Under the pieces are notes generated by a model. It saw nothing but the letters and a program-made list of their open reading frames with translations. It made no database searches and had not been told where the DNA came from. From Hymenobacter perfusus (GTDB lineage: Bacteria > Bacteroidota > Bacteroidia > Cytophagales > Hymenobacteraceae), in assembly GCF_003944765.1 (NCBI RefSeq), contig NZ_RWIU01000002.1, forward strand, positions 186,001-250,000: a stretch of 64,000 nucleotides of DNA, written 5' to 3'. This document shows, piece after piece, positions 25,079-33,843 of this stretch. The position numbers and the translations under genes were made by a program. Every line of letters starts with the position of its first letter. Positions within the stretch are counted from its first letter, which is position 1.

Positions 25079-25152
25079 GGGCCTATAGCTCAATCGGTTA
25101 GAGCAGCTGACTCATAATCAGCAGGTCACTGGTTCGATTCCAGTTGGGCCCA
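25079..25152 (+). tRNA. tRNA with CAU anticodon (Met elongator or Ile2)
   Basis: A 74-base cloverleaf: acceptor GGGCCTA/TGGGCCC, D arm GCTC...GAGC, anticodon stem GCTGA/TCAGC with loop CTCATAA (anticodon CAU), variable AGGTC, T arm ACTGG TTCGATT CCAGT, discriminator A. CCA is not encoded. The absence of a 1:72 mismatch rules out initiator tRNA. The C4-G69 and C5-G68 pairs are features used by TilS to recognise tRNA-Ile2, but elongator Met cannot be excluded by eye. Confidence 0.93.
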
Positions 25153-25157
25153 CTTGT

Positions 25158-25206
25158 AAGCCGCATAGTTCATTGACTTTCAATGTGCTATGCGGCTTTT
25201 GCTTTT
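25158..25206 (+). terminator. Intrinsic terminator after the tRNA
   Basis: 11-base stem aagccgcatag / ctatgcggctt (25158-25168 and 25188-25198), with further pairing of cattg/caatg inside, followed by ttttgctttttt. Confidence 0.85.
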
Positions 25207-25505
25207 TTACGGCATAGCTAGCGGAACATTGTTTTTATTGTACAGACAATAATGTTGTGCCAACTGTGGTCAACGAATAGTGTCGCGTCTCTACACTATT
25301 CGCGAAACCGCTAGATGCCCGGGCCGGCTGGCGCCCATGCAAAGCCCGGGATAACCAAGCGGTAAGTGCGGCAGCTCAGTAGTGTACTAACTGCGCCGTA
25401 AGCGTAGCGGGGCGGGCTGACCGGAAGTCACACCACGCGTAGAATCTGTGAAACATCACCCGAAAAACAGTTTCTTTGGGGGAGTCCATATTGCCTGCCT
25501 TCCGT
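25207..25505. other. Intergenic region upstream of the N-glycan locus
   Basis: About 300 bases with no open frame I can support. It holds a short hairpin repeat at 25274-25302 (cgaatagtgt, loop cgcgtctct, acactattcg), whose loop word recurs near 29985 upstream of GH92. A near-consensus -7 box (TTTCTTTG, 25471-25478) lies 27 bases before the next start codon. Confidence 0.45.
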
Positions 25506-26528
25506 ATGCCTACCCGCCGTAAGTTTCTTGCCTCCTCGGCTGCGGGGTTGGCCGCGCTGGCCGCCAGTCCCTCTGTAAAAGCCCTGAGTCTGCCGCCGCT
25601 GCCGGTAGCGAGCAAACTCTTGGTGATTTCGACCTGGGACACCGGCCTTTCCGCTAACCTGGGAGCCTGGAAAGTGCTCAGCCAGGGTGGCCGCGCCCTG
25701 GACGCGGTGGAGGCCGGCGTGATGGTGACGGAAGCCTCGCAGAACTGCTGCGTGGGCCTGGGTGGCAACCCCGACCGGGAGGGCATCGTGACGCTGGATG
25801 CCTGCATCATGGACGAGCAGTTCAACTGCGGCAGCGTGGCGGCCCTGGAGCGCATCAAGCACCCCATTAGCGTGGCCCGGCGCGTGATGGAGCGTACCCC
25901 GCACGTAATGTTGGTGGGAGAGGGTGCCCAGCAGTTTGCCGTGGCCCAGGGCTTTCCGCTGGAACCCCAGAAACTTAGTCCCGATGCCGAAAAGGCCTAC
26001 CGCGAATGGCTCAAAACCAGCCAGTACAAGCCTGTGGTTAACATCGAAAACTCCGGCAACCGCAAAACCGGCCCGGTGGGCGGCGCCAACAACCACGATA
26101 CCATTGCTATGCTGGCCCAGGATGCCCAGGGCCGCCTCAGCGGCAGCTGCACCACCAGCGGCATGGGCTTCAAGATGCGCGGCCGTCTCGGCGACTCGCC
26201 CCTGATTGGCTCGGGGCTGTTTGTGGATAATGCCGTGGGCGCGGCGGCCGCTACGGGTCAGGGCGAGGACGTGATTCGGATTGCCGGAGCCCACACCGTG
26301 GTGGAATTGATGCGCCAGGGAATGTCGCCGAAAGTGGCCTGTAAAGCTGCCGTGGAACGCATTGCCAAGATCAAGGGCGACAAAGCCCGCGACATTCAGG
26401 TGTGCTTTATTGCCGTGAATGCTCAGGGCCAGCACGGTGCCTTTGCCCTGCAAAAAGGTTTCACCTACGCCGTCTGCGACGCCAGCAACCAGCAGCAGCT
26501 CATCCAGGCCGATTACCTGCTGAAATGA
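25506..26528 (+). CDS. N4-(beta-N-acetylglucosaminyl)-L-asparaginase (aspartylglucosaminidase)
   Basis: 340 residues from ATG 25506. An N-terminal nucleophile hydrolase made as a precursor that cuts itself before a catalytic Thr, here about Thr199 in NNHDTIAMLAQD, matching the HDTIGM motif. Other family parts: STWDTGLSANLGAWKVL, GGRALDAVEAG, NPDREGIVTLDACIMD, TSGMGFKMRGRLGDSPLIGSGLFVDN and GAAAATGQGED. It hydrolyses the bond between GlcNAc and Asn once the peptide is removed. The N-terminus RRKFLASSAAGLAALAAS is a twin-arginine signal, so the enzyme is exported folded. It is coupled to cutC by an ATGA overlap and precedes GH20, GH92 and GH125 genes, so glycoprotein breakdown is the obvious setting. 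Confidence 0.93.
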   Translation: MPTRRKFLASSAAGLAALAASPSVKALSLPPLPVASKLLVISTWDTGLSANLGAWKVLSQGGRALDAVEAGVMVTEASQNCCVGLGGNPDREGIVTLDACIMDEQFNCGSVAALERIKHPISVARRVMERTPHVMLVGEGAQQFAVAQGFPLEPQKLSPDAEKAYREWLKTSQYKPVVNIENSGNRKTGPVGGANNHDTIAMLAQDAQGRLSGSCTTSGMGFKMRGRLGDSPLIGSGLFVDNAVGAAAATGQGEDVIRIAGAHTVVELMRQGMSPKVACKAAVERIAKIKGDKARDIQVCFIAVNAQGQHGAFALQKGFTYAVCDASNQQQLIQADYLLK

Positions 26529-27253
26529 GGGCGCGCGTGCTGGAAATCTGCGCGGGCTCGGGGCAGTCGGCCGTGGCGGCGCAGGCCGGAGGGGCCCACC
26601 GCATTGAGCTGTGCCAGCACCTGGAACAGGGCGGCACTACTCCCTCGTACGGTACCATCCGGCACGTACTGGGCCAGCTTACCATTCCCGTATTCGTGCT
26701 GATCCGGCCGCGCCCCGGAAACTTCTGCTACGACGCGGAGGAACTAGCCATTATGGAAGCAGACATCCGGCAGTGCCGCACGTTAGGGTGCGCAGGCGTT
26801 GTGCTCGGGGCCCTGAACCAGGTGGGCCGCGTGGATCTGGCCGCTTGCCGGCGGCTGCTGGCGGCGGCCGGACCGTTACCAGTCACGTTTCATCGCGCTT
26901 TCGATGCGTGCCCGGATCAAGCGCAGGGCTTGGAAGAAATCATCAGCCTGGGCTGCCAGCGGATTCTGACTGCCGGAGGCCAGCCCACCGCGCCGCAAGG
27001 AAGCCCGCAACTGGCCGCCCTGGTACGGCAGGCGGCCGGGCGAATCAGCATCATGCCGGGCGCGGGAGTGACGCCCGCTGCCATCCGGGAGTTAGCCCGA
27101 CATACGGGGGCCTACGAGTTTCACGCCAGCGCTAAAAGGCAGCTGGCTCCTGCGCCCGCGCCGAAAGCCACGGAGTTTGACGCGCCGCGTTGGGAAACCG
27201 ATGCGACTATTGTGCGGGAATTGGCCGCGCACCTGAACTCGCCTTTGGATTGA
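26525..27253 (+). CDS. cutC: CutC family protein
   Basis: 242 residues, a TIM-barrel of the CutC family. Signatures are LEICAGSGQSAVAAQAGGAHRIELC, TTPSYGTIRHV, VFVLIRPRPGNFCYD, CAGVVLGALNQVGRVD, VTFHRAFDACPD and RILTAGGQPTAPQG. CutC was named for copper homeostasis in E. coli, but its reaction is not firmly known and copper links are disputed. ATG 26525 overlaps the asparaginase stop (ATGA), giving strict translational coupling with an Asn-GlcNAc cleaving enzyme. That context suggests a role in handling the released sugar or glycan rather than copper, although a CopA gene occurs 10 kb away. No signal peptide, so cytoplasmic. Confidence 0.92.
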   Translation: MRARVLEICAGSGQSAVAAQAGGAHRIELCQHLEQGGTTPSYGTIRHVLGQLTIPVFVLIRPRPGNFCYDAEELAIMEADIRQCRTLGCAGVVLGALNQVGRVDLAACRRLLAAAGPLPVTFHRAFDACPDQAQGLEEIISLGCQRILTAGGQPTAPQGSPQLAALVRQAAGRISIMPGAGVTPAAIRELARHTGAYEFHASAKRQLAPAPAPKATEFDAPRWETDATIVRELAAHLNSPLD

Positions 27254-27362
27254 GCCTGCGCGTACTCCGCGCCGGACACCCGGAATCTGATTTGCGCAAA
27301 CTACATGCGGCCTCCCGGCTACAGCAGGAGCCGTTCACCTTTCTTCATAACGTACTTTCTCT

Positions 27363-29708
27363 GTGAAAAAGAACATCCGGGTGGCATTGGCGGTAGTGCT
27401 GGGTCTGGGCGGCGGCATTGGATTGGCCGGGGCGGCTTTTGCCCAGCAGCCCAACGTGAACCGTAGTACCATATCCATCATTCCGCAGCCGGCGCACCTT
27501 GTGGCCGGCAGCGGGAGCTTTACGGTTACGTCGGCTACCAAAATTTACGTCGACCCCAACAATGAGGAGCTGCGCCGCATCGGGGAGATGCTGAGCCAGG
27601 ATCTGCAGCGCGCCGCCGGCGTGCAGCCGCCGGTAGCGTCGGCCCCATCGGGCAAGCCGGGCCCCGGGGGCATTTACCTCACCTTGCGGCAACCGTCTGA
27701 TAGTCTGGGGCCGGAGGGATATACGCTCAGCGTGCAGCCTACGCAGGTGGTGCTGGTGGCCGGCAAGCCGCAGGGGGTGTTTCTGGGCCTGCAAACCATC
27801 CGGCAGCTGCTACCTGCGCAACGTGCAGCCACGGTCGTGCGCCTGCCGGCCCTGGAGGTGGCAGACCAGCCCCGCTACCAGTGGCGCGGCATGCACCTGG
27901 ATGTGTGCCGCCACTTCTTCCCGGTGGAGTTCGTCAAGCAGTACATCGACTACCTGGCTCTGCACAAAATGAATACCTTCCACTGGCACCTGACCGATGA
28001 CCAGGGCTGGCGCATCGAAATCAAAAAGTATCCTAAACTCACCTCGGTAGGAGGGTGGCGCGACGGTACACTCATCGGGCATTACACCGACCAGCCCCAC
28101 CAGTTCGATAACATCCGCTACGGCGGCTTTTATACCCAGGAGCAGATTAAGGAGGTAGTGAAATATGCCCAGGACCGCTACATCACAGTGGTGCCGGAAA
28201 TTGAGATGCCCGGCCACGCCGTGGCCGGGCTGGCCGCCTACCCGGAGTTTTCCTGCGCGGGTGGGCCTTTTAAAGTGGAGCGGCTCTGGGGCGTATTCGA
28301 CGACATTTTCTGCGCCGGTAATGAGCAGACGTTCAAATTTCTACAGGATGTGCTGACGGAGGTGATGTCCTTGTTTCCGGGCAAAATCGTGCATATCGGG
28401 GGGGATGAAGCACCCAAGACCCGCTGGCATGAGTGCCCCAAATGTCAGGCTCGCATGAAGGCAGAAAACCTCAAGGATGAGCACGAGCTGCAAAGCTATT
28501 TTGTGCAGCGCATAGAGAAGTTTGTGAACTCCCGGGGCAAGTCAATCATTGGCTGGGATGAAATCCTGGAAGGCGGCCTGGCGCCTAACGCGGCCGTGAT
28601 GTCGTGGCGCGGGCAGGAGGGCGGTATTATGGCCGCCCGGCAGCAGCATAACGTGGTGATGGCGCCCGGCTCGCACGCCTACTTCGACCATGCCCAGGGC
28701 GAGGCCGGCCTGGAGCCGTTGTCGTTCGGGGGCTACCTGCCCCTCTCGAAGGTGTATGCCTTCGAGCCCACGCCCAAGGAGCTGACCGCCGCCGAGCAGC
28801 AGTACATTCTGGGCGGCCAAGCCAACATCTGGACCGAGTATATTCCTACCGCGCAGCAAGTGGAGTACATGGCGTTTCCCCGCATGTCGGCGCTGGCGGA
28901 GGTGCTCTGGACCCCGGCCCGGCAACGGAGCTGGCCCGATTTTCAGCAGCGCATGCAGCAGCAGTACCGCCGCTACGAAGCCTGGGGCACCACCTATTCC
29001 CGCAGTGCTTTCAACGTGCGGCAGCAGCTCACCCTCGACCCCGCCCGGCGCACTACTCTGGTTACGCTGCAAACGGACGCCGCCGGGCCGCAAATCGTCT
29101 ATACGCTTGATAGTTCCGCGCCCACCGCTTCGTCGCCGGTCTACACCCAGCCGTTCACGGTACCGAGGGCCGCCGTTATCAAAGCTGCTTCTTTCGAGCA
29201 GGGTGAGCTGGTGGGCAAAGTCACGACCCGGGAGCTGCTGATGCACAAGGCCTTTGCCACTTCCCTGACGCTGACCAACGAACCCAACAAGAACTACCGC
29301 GGCGCGGGCGCTTTCACGCTGGTGGATGGCCAGAAAGGCTCCACCAACCACGCCGATGGGCAATGGCTGGGCTTCTACGGCACCGACATGGTGGCAATAG
29401 TCGACCTGAAACAAACCACCGACGTTAACACGGTCAGCAGCACGTTCCTCCAGGCGGCGGGCTCCGGAATCCGACTCCCGGCCAGTGTGGAAGTTGCTGT
29501 TTCGGAAGACGGTAAGAAGTACCGAACGATGTATTCTGCCCCCGTGCCGGCGTTGGTCGATCAGGCCAAACCAACCATCCGTGAGGTGCGGACGGACTTG
29601 AAAAAAACGCAGGCTCGGTTTGTTCGCATCACGGCCAAAAATGCCCAGGCGGCCGGCGCTGCTAAGCCCGAAACCTGGCTGTTTGCCGATGAAATTGTGG
29701 TACGGTAA
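27363..29708 (+). CDS. Beta-N-acetylhexosaminidase, GH20
   Basis: 781 residues from a GTG start at 27363 (VKKNIRVALAVVLGLGGGIG), giving a signal peptide ending near AFAQQ. Domain order: GH20 N-terminal beta domain (residues 35-165), TIM-barrel (about 165-520), and a C-terminal region of two beta domains including a chitobiase-type and a discoidin-like part. The catalytic pair is Asp348-Glu349 in HIGGDEAPKTRW, with the substrate motif MNTFHWHLTDDQGWRIE and WTEYIP. It removes terminal GlcNAc or GalNAc from glycans in the periplasm or outside. With its neighbours it would trim N-glycan antennae. Confidence 0.95.
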   Translation: MKKNIRVALAVVLGLGGGIGLAGAAFAQQPNVNRSTISIIPQPAHLVAGSGSFTVTSATKIYVDPNNEELRRIGEMLSQDLQRAAGVQPPVASAPSGKPGPGGIYLTLRQPSDSLGPEGYTLSVQPTQVVLVAGKPQGVFLGLQTIRQLLPAQRAATVVRLPALEVADQPRYQWRGMHLDVCRHFFPVEFVKQYIDYLALHKMNTFHWHLTDDQGWRIEIKKYPKLTSVGGWRDGTLIGHYTDQPHQFDNIRYGGFYTQEQIKEVVKYAQDRYITVVPEIEMPGHAVAGLAAYPEFSCAGGPFKVERLWGVFDDIFCAGNEQTFKFLQDVLTEVMSLFPGKIVHIGGDEAPKTRWHECPKCQARMKAENLKDEHELQSYFVQRIEKFVNSRGKSIIGWDEILEGGLAPNAAVMSWRGQEGGIMAARQQHNVVMAPGSHAYFDHAQGEAGLEPLSFGGYLPLSKVYAFEPTPKELTAAEQQYILGGQANIWTEYIPTAQQVEYMAFPRMSALAEVLWTPARQRSWPDFQQRMQQQYRRYEAWGTTYSRSAFNVRQQLTLDPARRTTLVTLQTDAAGPQIVYTLDSSAPTASSPVYTQPFTVPRAAVIKAASFEQGELVGKVTTRELLMHKAFATSLTLTNEPNKNYRGAGAFTLVDGQKGSTNHADGQWLGFYGTDMVAIVDLKQTTDVNTVSSTFLQAAGSGIRLPASVEVAVSEDGKKYRTMYSAPVPALVDQAKPTIREVRTDLKKTQARFVRITAKNAQAAGAAKPETWLFADEIVVR

Positions 29709-29747
29709 GGCCTTGCGCGGGTTTTCCGGGCTCTCTGCAATGAAGAA

Positions 29748-29921
29748 GCATCTCGTTCGGGCCAGGGCGGGATTGAGGTTGCGCTGACCAACCTGGCCGC
29801 CGCTCCGGTAGCTTTCTTCAACCGCTTAGCTCTGCTGAAATCCGTTGCCCGAAAGCGTATTTTGCCCGTGTTCAACGCTGATAACTACGTGTCGGTGGAA
29901 GGGTGGAAGGTGGGGCTGTAG
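29748..29921 (+). pseudogene. 3' remnant of a GH2 glycosidase (beta-mannosidase/exo-glucosaminidase type)
   Basis: An open stretch of 58 codons ending in TAG without any start. The translation contains IEVALTNLAAAPVAFFNRLA and KRILPVFNADNYVSV, which is the C-terminal immunoglobulin-like domain of GH2 beta-mannosidases and exo-beta-glucosaminidases (usual form VAFFxRL..ILPVFYSDNYVSLLPGE). The rest of the roughly 850-residue gene is missing, and the final residues (EGWKVGL) diverge. It lies between the GH20 and GH92 genes in the same direction, so it is the relic of a fourth glycosidase of the locus. Confidence 0.7.
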
Positions 29922-30044
29922 CTGGTGCCCGCAGCGCCTGACTAAGATGCCCCCGAAACCCCGAACGATGTAGCCGTGACCCTTCGCGTCTCTATAGTAT
30001 TCCCGATGCTATTTACCTTTCCCACCGTTCCAGTCAGCCATCCT

Positions 30045-32342
30045 ATGCAGCGTATTTCCACCCGATTCATTCTGGCCGCCACTGCCCTGGTCTGCGGGGC
30101 GACGACTGCTTTTGCGCCTCATGCCAGTAGCCGGAAGAAAGCCGCCAGAAGCCCGGAATCCAGCCTTACCCGGTACGTAGATCCGTACATCGGCACGGGG
30201 TTTCACGGGCACGTATTTCTGGGGGCCAACGTGCCGTTCGGCGGCGTGCAGTTGGGGCCGGTCAACATTACGGAGGGCTGGGACTGGTGCTCCGGGTACC
30301 ATTATTCCGACTCCACCATCGTCGGGTTTGCGCACACTCACCTGAGTGGTACCGGTATCGGCGACCTGGGCGACGTGACGGTGATGCCCACCACCGGGCC
30401 AGTGCGCGTGACCGAAGGCCGGGTGAAAAACCCCGAGCGAGGTCTGGTTTCGATGTTTTCGCACAAAGAAGAGCAGGCCCGGCCCGGCTACTACGCCGTG
30501 CGCCTGCAGCGCTACGACATCCGGGCCGAGCTGACCGCCACCGAGCGGGTCGGCTTCCACCGGTACACGTTTCCGCAGTCCGATGCGGCACATTTGGTGT
30601 TTGATCTGCAGCAGGGCATCGGCTGGGATTTGGCTACGGATACGCACATTGAGCAGCTCAACGACAGCACCCTTGTCGGGTACCGCAACTCCAGGGGCTG
30701 GGCTGCCGATCAGCGCCTCTACTTCGCGGCGGTATGCTCGAAACCTATCCGCAATTTCAGCAGCCTGCAGGTGCTCGATACGCTGGGAAACACCAAGCCT
30801 GCCGCTACCGGCAACCGCATCAAAGGGGTGCTGACTTTCGCCACGCGGGCCGGCGAAAAAGTGCAGCTGAAAGTGGGCATTTCGCCCGTAAGCACCGACG
30901 GCGCGCTGGCCAATATCCGGGCCGAAATTCCGCACTGGAACTTCGATGAGGTAGTGGCGCAGGCCGACGCTGCCTGGAACAAAGAGCTGCGGAAAGTGCA
31001 AATTCAAGCCGATGAAACCCGGCTGAAAACCTTCTACACGGCCCTTTACCACACCATGATTGCGCCCTCGGTTTTCAATGACCACAACGGCGACTACCGG
31101 GGCACCGATAAGCAGGTACACCGCAACCCGGGCTTCACCAACCTGACTACCTTCTCCCTCTGGGACACCTACCGGGCGGCGCATCCGCTGTTCACTATTC
31201 TGCAGCCGGAGCGCGTCAATGATATGGTGAGCTCCATGCTGGCCATTTACCAGCAGCAGGGCAAGCTGCCGGTGTGGCACCTGATGGGCAACGAAACCAA
31301 CTGCATGGTGGGCTACAGTGCGGTGCCGGTGGTGGCCGATGCCTACCTCAAAGGCTTCAAAGGCTTCGATGCGGCCCTGGCCTACGAGGCCGTAAAGGCC
31401 ACCGCCATGCGCGACGAATTCGGGCTGAAAGCTGTGAAGGAGCTGGGCTACATTCCGGCCAACAGTGAGGTGGAAAGCGTGTCGAAAGGCCTGGAGTACG
31501 CCATTGACGACTGGTGCATTGCCCAGATGGCCAAAAAGATGGGCAAGAAGGACGACTACGCCTACTTCAGCCAGCGCGCCAACAACTACCGCAACTACTT
31601 CGACAAAAAAGCCGGCTTTATGCGTGGCCGCGTGGCCCGGAATGAGTGGCGCGCACCCTTCGACCCCTTCAAATCGGTGCACATGAAAAGCGACTTTACG
31701 GAGGGCAACGCCTGGCAGTACACCTGGCTGGTGCCCCAGGATGTGGAGGGCCTGATTGGTTTGTTGGGTGGGGAGCAGCGGTTCAGCCAGAAGCTGGACT
31801 CCTTGTTTCTGGTGAAGGGCAGCATGGGCGAAGAAGCCTCCCCCGATATTTCGGGCCTGATAGGGATGTACGCCCACGGCAACGAGCCCGGCCACCATAT
31901 TACCTACCTCTACAACTACGTGGGCCAGCCCTGGAAAACCGCCGAAAAAGTCCGGTTTATCACCGATAATTTCTACACGGCCAAGCCTGATGGTATCATC
32001 GGCAACGAGGATGTGGGACAGATGTCGGCGTGGCATGTTTTTTCCACTTTGGGCTTCTACCCGCTCAACCCGGCCAACGGCGCGTACGTGTTCGGCAGCC
32101 CGGCCGTGGCGCGCGCTACTATCCAGCTGGGCGCCGGTAAAACGCTGACTATCGAAGCCAAAAACAACAGCGCGGCCAACAAATACATCCAGGCCGTTAG
32201 GCTCAACGGGCGGGCCTACTCCAAATCCTACATCATGCACCAGCAGTTGCAGCAGGGCGGTACGCTCACGTTTGATATGGGCCCTACCCCCAGCACTACC
32301 TGGGGCGTGGCCCCCGCCGACCGGCCGAAATCGGTGCTGTAA
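30045..32342 (+). CDS. GH92 alpha-mannosidase
   Basis: 765 residues from ATG 30045 (MQRISTRFILAATALVCGAT), starting a signal peptide that ends near TTAFA. A longer in-frame GTG start at 29976 was rejected. Family hallmarks: YVDPYIGTGFHGHVFLGANV, PFGGVQLGPVN, WCSGYHYSDSTIVGFAHTHLSGTG, TTFSLWDTYRAAHPL, GNEPGHHITYLYNYVGQPWKT and the signature IGNEDVGQMSAWHVFSTLGF near the C-terminus. GH92 enzymes are calcium-dependent inverting exo-alpha-mannosidases, mostly acting on alpha-1,2 linkages of high-mannose N-glycans. Next to GH125 downstream, with 48 bases between stop and start. Confidence 0.95.
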   Translation: MQRISTRFILAATALVCGATTAFAPHASSRKKAARSPESSLTRYVDPYIGTGFHGHVFLGANVPFGGVQLGPVNITEGWDWCSGYHYSDSTIVGFAHTHLSGTGIGDLGDVTVMPTTGPVRVTEGRVKNPERGLVSMFSHKEEQARPGYYAVRLQRYDIRAELTATERVGFHRYTFPQSDAAHLVFDLQQGIGWDLATDTHIEQLNDSTLVGYRNSRGWAADQRLYFAAVCSKPIRNFSSLQVLDTLGNTKPAATGNRIKGVLTFATRAGEKVQLKVGISPVSTDGALANIRAEIPHWNFDEVVAQADAAWNKELRKVQIQADETRLKTFYTALYHTMIAPSVFNDHNGDYRGTDKQVHRNPGFTNLTTFSLWDTYRAAHPLFTILQPERVNDMVSSMLAIYQQQGKLPVWHLMGNETNCMVGYSAVPVVADAYLKGFKGFDAALAYEAVKATAMRDEFGLKAVKELGYIPANSEVESVSKGLEYAIDDWCIAQMAKKMGKKDDYAYFSQRANNYRNYFDKKAGFMRGRVARNEWRAPFDPFKSVHMKSDFTEGNAWQYTWLVPQDVEGLIGLLGGEQRFSQKLDSLFLVKGSMGEEASPDISGLIGMYAHGNEPGHHITYLYNYVGQPWKTAEKVRFITDNFYTAKPDGIIGNEDVGQMSAWHVFSTLGFYPLNPANGAYVFGSPAVARATIQLGAGKTLTIEAKNNSAANKYIQAVRLNGRAYSKSYIMHQQLQQGGTLTFDMGPTPSTTWGVAPADRPKSVL

Positions 32343-32390
32343 TCTGCCTGGCCTACCCAACATCTTCCACCCTACTTCCCACTTGCCCCT

Positions 32391-33809
32391 ATGAACCGCC
32401 GACACTTTCTCCAGGGCCTGACGCTGCTTTCCGGCGGCGCGTTGCTGCCACCTGCCGCGCTGCTGGCCGCGGCTCCCGGCTTTCCGGTAGTGCGCCCTGC
32501 GGAAGCCAAGCGGCGGTTTCGCAGCCGTTCCGTGGAAGCGGCCATTCGCGAGTTTCAGCAAAAAGTGCCCAACCCAGAGCTGGGGTGGCTGTTTGAGAAC
32601 TGCTTTCCCAGCACCCTGGATACCACCGTTACCCACACCACGCGCGAAGGCCGCCCCGATACCTACGTCATTACCGGCGACATTGACGCCATGTGGCTAC
32701 GCGACAGCTCGGCGCAGGTGTGGCCCTACCTGCAGTTCATCCGGAAGGATGCGGCGCTGCGGCAGCTGGTGGCCGGGGTTATCAACCGGCAAACGCGCTG
32801 TATCCTCAAAGACCCCTACGCCAACGCCTTTTACGGCGACGATACGCGGGTGGGGGAGTGGAAATCGGACCTGACGGCCATGCAGCCCGGTGTGCACGAG
32901 CGGAAGTGGGAAATCGACTCGCTTTGCTACCCCATTCGGCTGGCCTACCACTACTGGAAAACGACCGGGGATACCGCGCCGTTTGATGCGGCCTGGCAGC
33001 AGGCCATGAAGGCGGTGCTGCACACCTTCCGCGCGCAACAGCGCAAAGCCAGCCTGGGGCCGTACAAGTTTCAGCGCGAAACCGCCACCGCCACCGATAC
33101 CCAGCCCATGAACGGCTACGGCTACCCCGTGCGCCCGGTCGGCCTCATCTGTTCGGCCTTTCGCCCCAGCGACGACGCCACGCTCTACTCTTTCCTGGTG
33201 CCCAGCAACTTCTTCGCCGTAACCAGCCTGCGCCAGGCCAGTGAGATGCTGACCCAGCTGACCCGAGACGTCACCACGGCGCGGGAACTCACCACTTTGG
33301 CCGACGAGGTAGAAGCCGCCCTGCGCCAGTACGCGGTGGTCGACCACCCGAAGCACGGGAAACTCTACGCCTATGAAGTGGACGGCTTCGGTAGCCAAGT
33401 ACTGATGGACGATGCCAACGTGCCCAGCCTGCTGGCCCTGCCGTATCTGGGCGCGGTGCCGGCCACCGACCCTATCTACCAGAATACGCGCCGGTTTCTG
33501 CTCTCTGAAAACAACCCGTTCTTCTTCAAGGGCCGGGCCGCCGAAGGCATTGGCGGCCCCCACGTAGGCCAGGATATGATCTGGCCCATTGCCATTACCA
33601 TGCGCGGACTCACCAGCCTGAACGACGACGAAATCCGAGCCTGTGTGCAAAGCCTGCGCGCCACGCACGCCGGCACCGGCTACATGCACGAATCCTTCCA
33701 TAAGGACGACGCCACCAAGTTCACGCGCGCCTGGTTTGCCTGGGCCAACACGCTCTTTGGGGAGTTTCTCTGGAAGGTGTACCAGGAAAAGCCCCGGCTG
33801 CTGGGGTAG
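32391..33809 (+). CDS. GH125 exo-alpha-1,6-mannosidase
   Basis: 472 residues. The N-terminus NRRHFLQGLTLLSGGALLP is a twin-arginine-like signal. Family segments: GWLFENCFPSTLDTTV, TYVITGDIDAMWLRDSSAQVWPYL, RQTRCILKDPYANAFY, KWEIDSLCYPIRLAYHYWK, YGYPVRPVGLICSAFRPSDD, MDDANVPSLLALPYLG, WPIAITMRGLTS and GYMHESFHKDDATKFTRAWF. GH125 (formerly DUF1237) enzymes are inverting exo-alpha-1,6-mannosidases that remove the inner mannose left by GH92-type trimming. It is the last gene of the N-glycan locus; no clear terminator follows before the convergent helicase gene. Confidence 0.95.
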   Translation: MNRRHFLQGLTLLSGGALLPPAALLAAAPGFPVVRPAEAKRRFRSRSVEAAIREFQQKVPNPELGWLFENCFPSTLDTTVTHTTREGRPDTYVITGDIDAMWLRDSSAQVWPYLQFIRKDAALRQLVAGVINRQTRCILKDPYANAFYGDDTRVGEWKSDLTAMQPGVHERKWEIDSLCYPIRLAYHYWKTTGDTAPFDAAWQQAMKAVLHTFRAQQRKASLGPYKFQRETATATDTQPMNGYGYPVRPVGLICSAFRPSDDATLYSFLVPSNFFAVTSLRQASEMLTQLTRDVTTARELTTLADEVEAALRQYAVVDHPKHGKLYAYEVDGFGSQVLMDDANVPSLLALPYLGAVPATDPIYQNTRRFLLSENNPFFFKGRAAEGIGGPHVGQDMIWPIAITMRGLTSLNDDEIRACVQSLRATHAGTGYMHESFHKDDATKFTRAWFAWANTLFGEFLWKVYQEKPRLLG

Positions 33810-33843
33810 CCTGCACCACAGAAAATGACAGGACTTATCAGGC

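Noticed and set aside
25079..25505. tRNA-linked integration site (att repeat) downstream of the tRNA
   Set aside because: No copy of the tRNA 3' end and no integrase gene was found in the following sequence.
29976..30044. Upstream GTG start for GH92
   Set aside because: The extra 23 residues precede a good signal peptide that begins at the ATG at 30045; an export signal should be at the very N-terminus.
30009..32636. Minus-strand open frame of 875 codons opposite the GH92 gene
   Set aside because: It mirrors a GC-rich gene whose third positions avoid stop codons on the other strand. Its translation is rich in His, Gly, Val and Gln with no family motif, while the plus-strand frame carries clear GH92 signatures.
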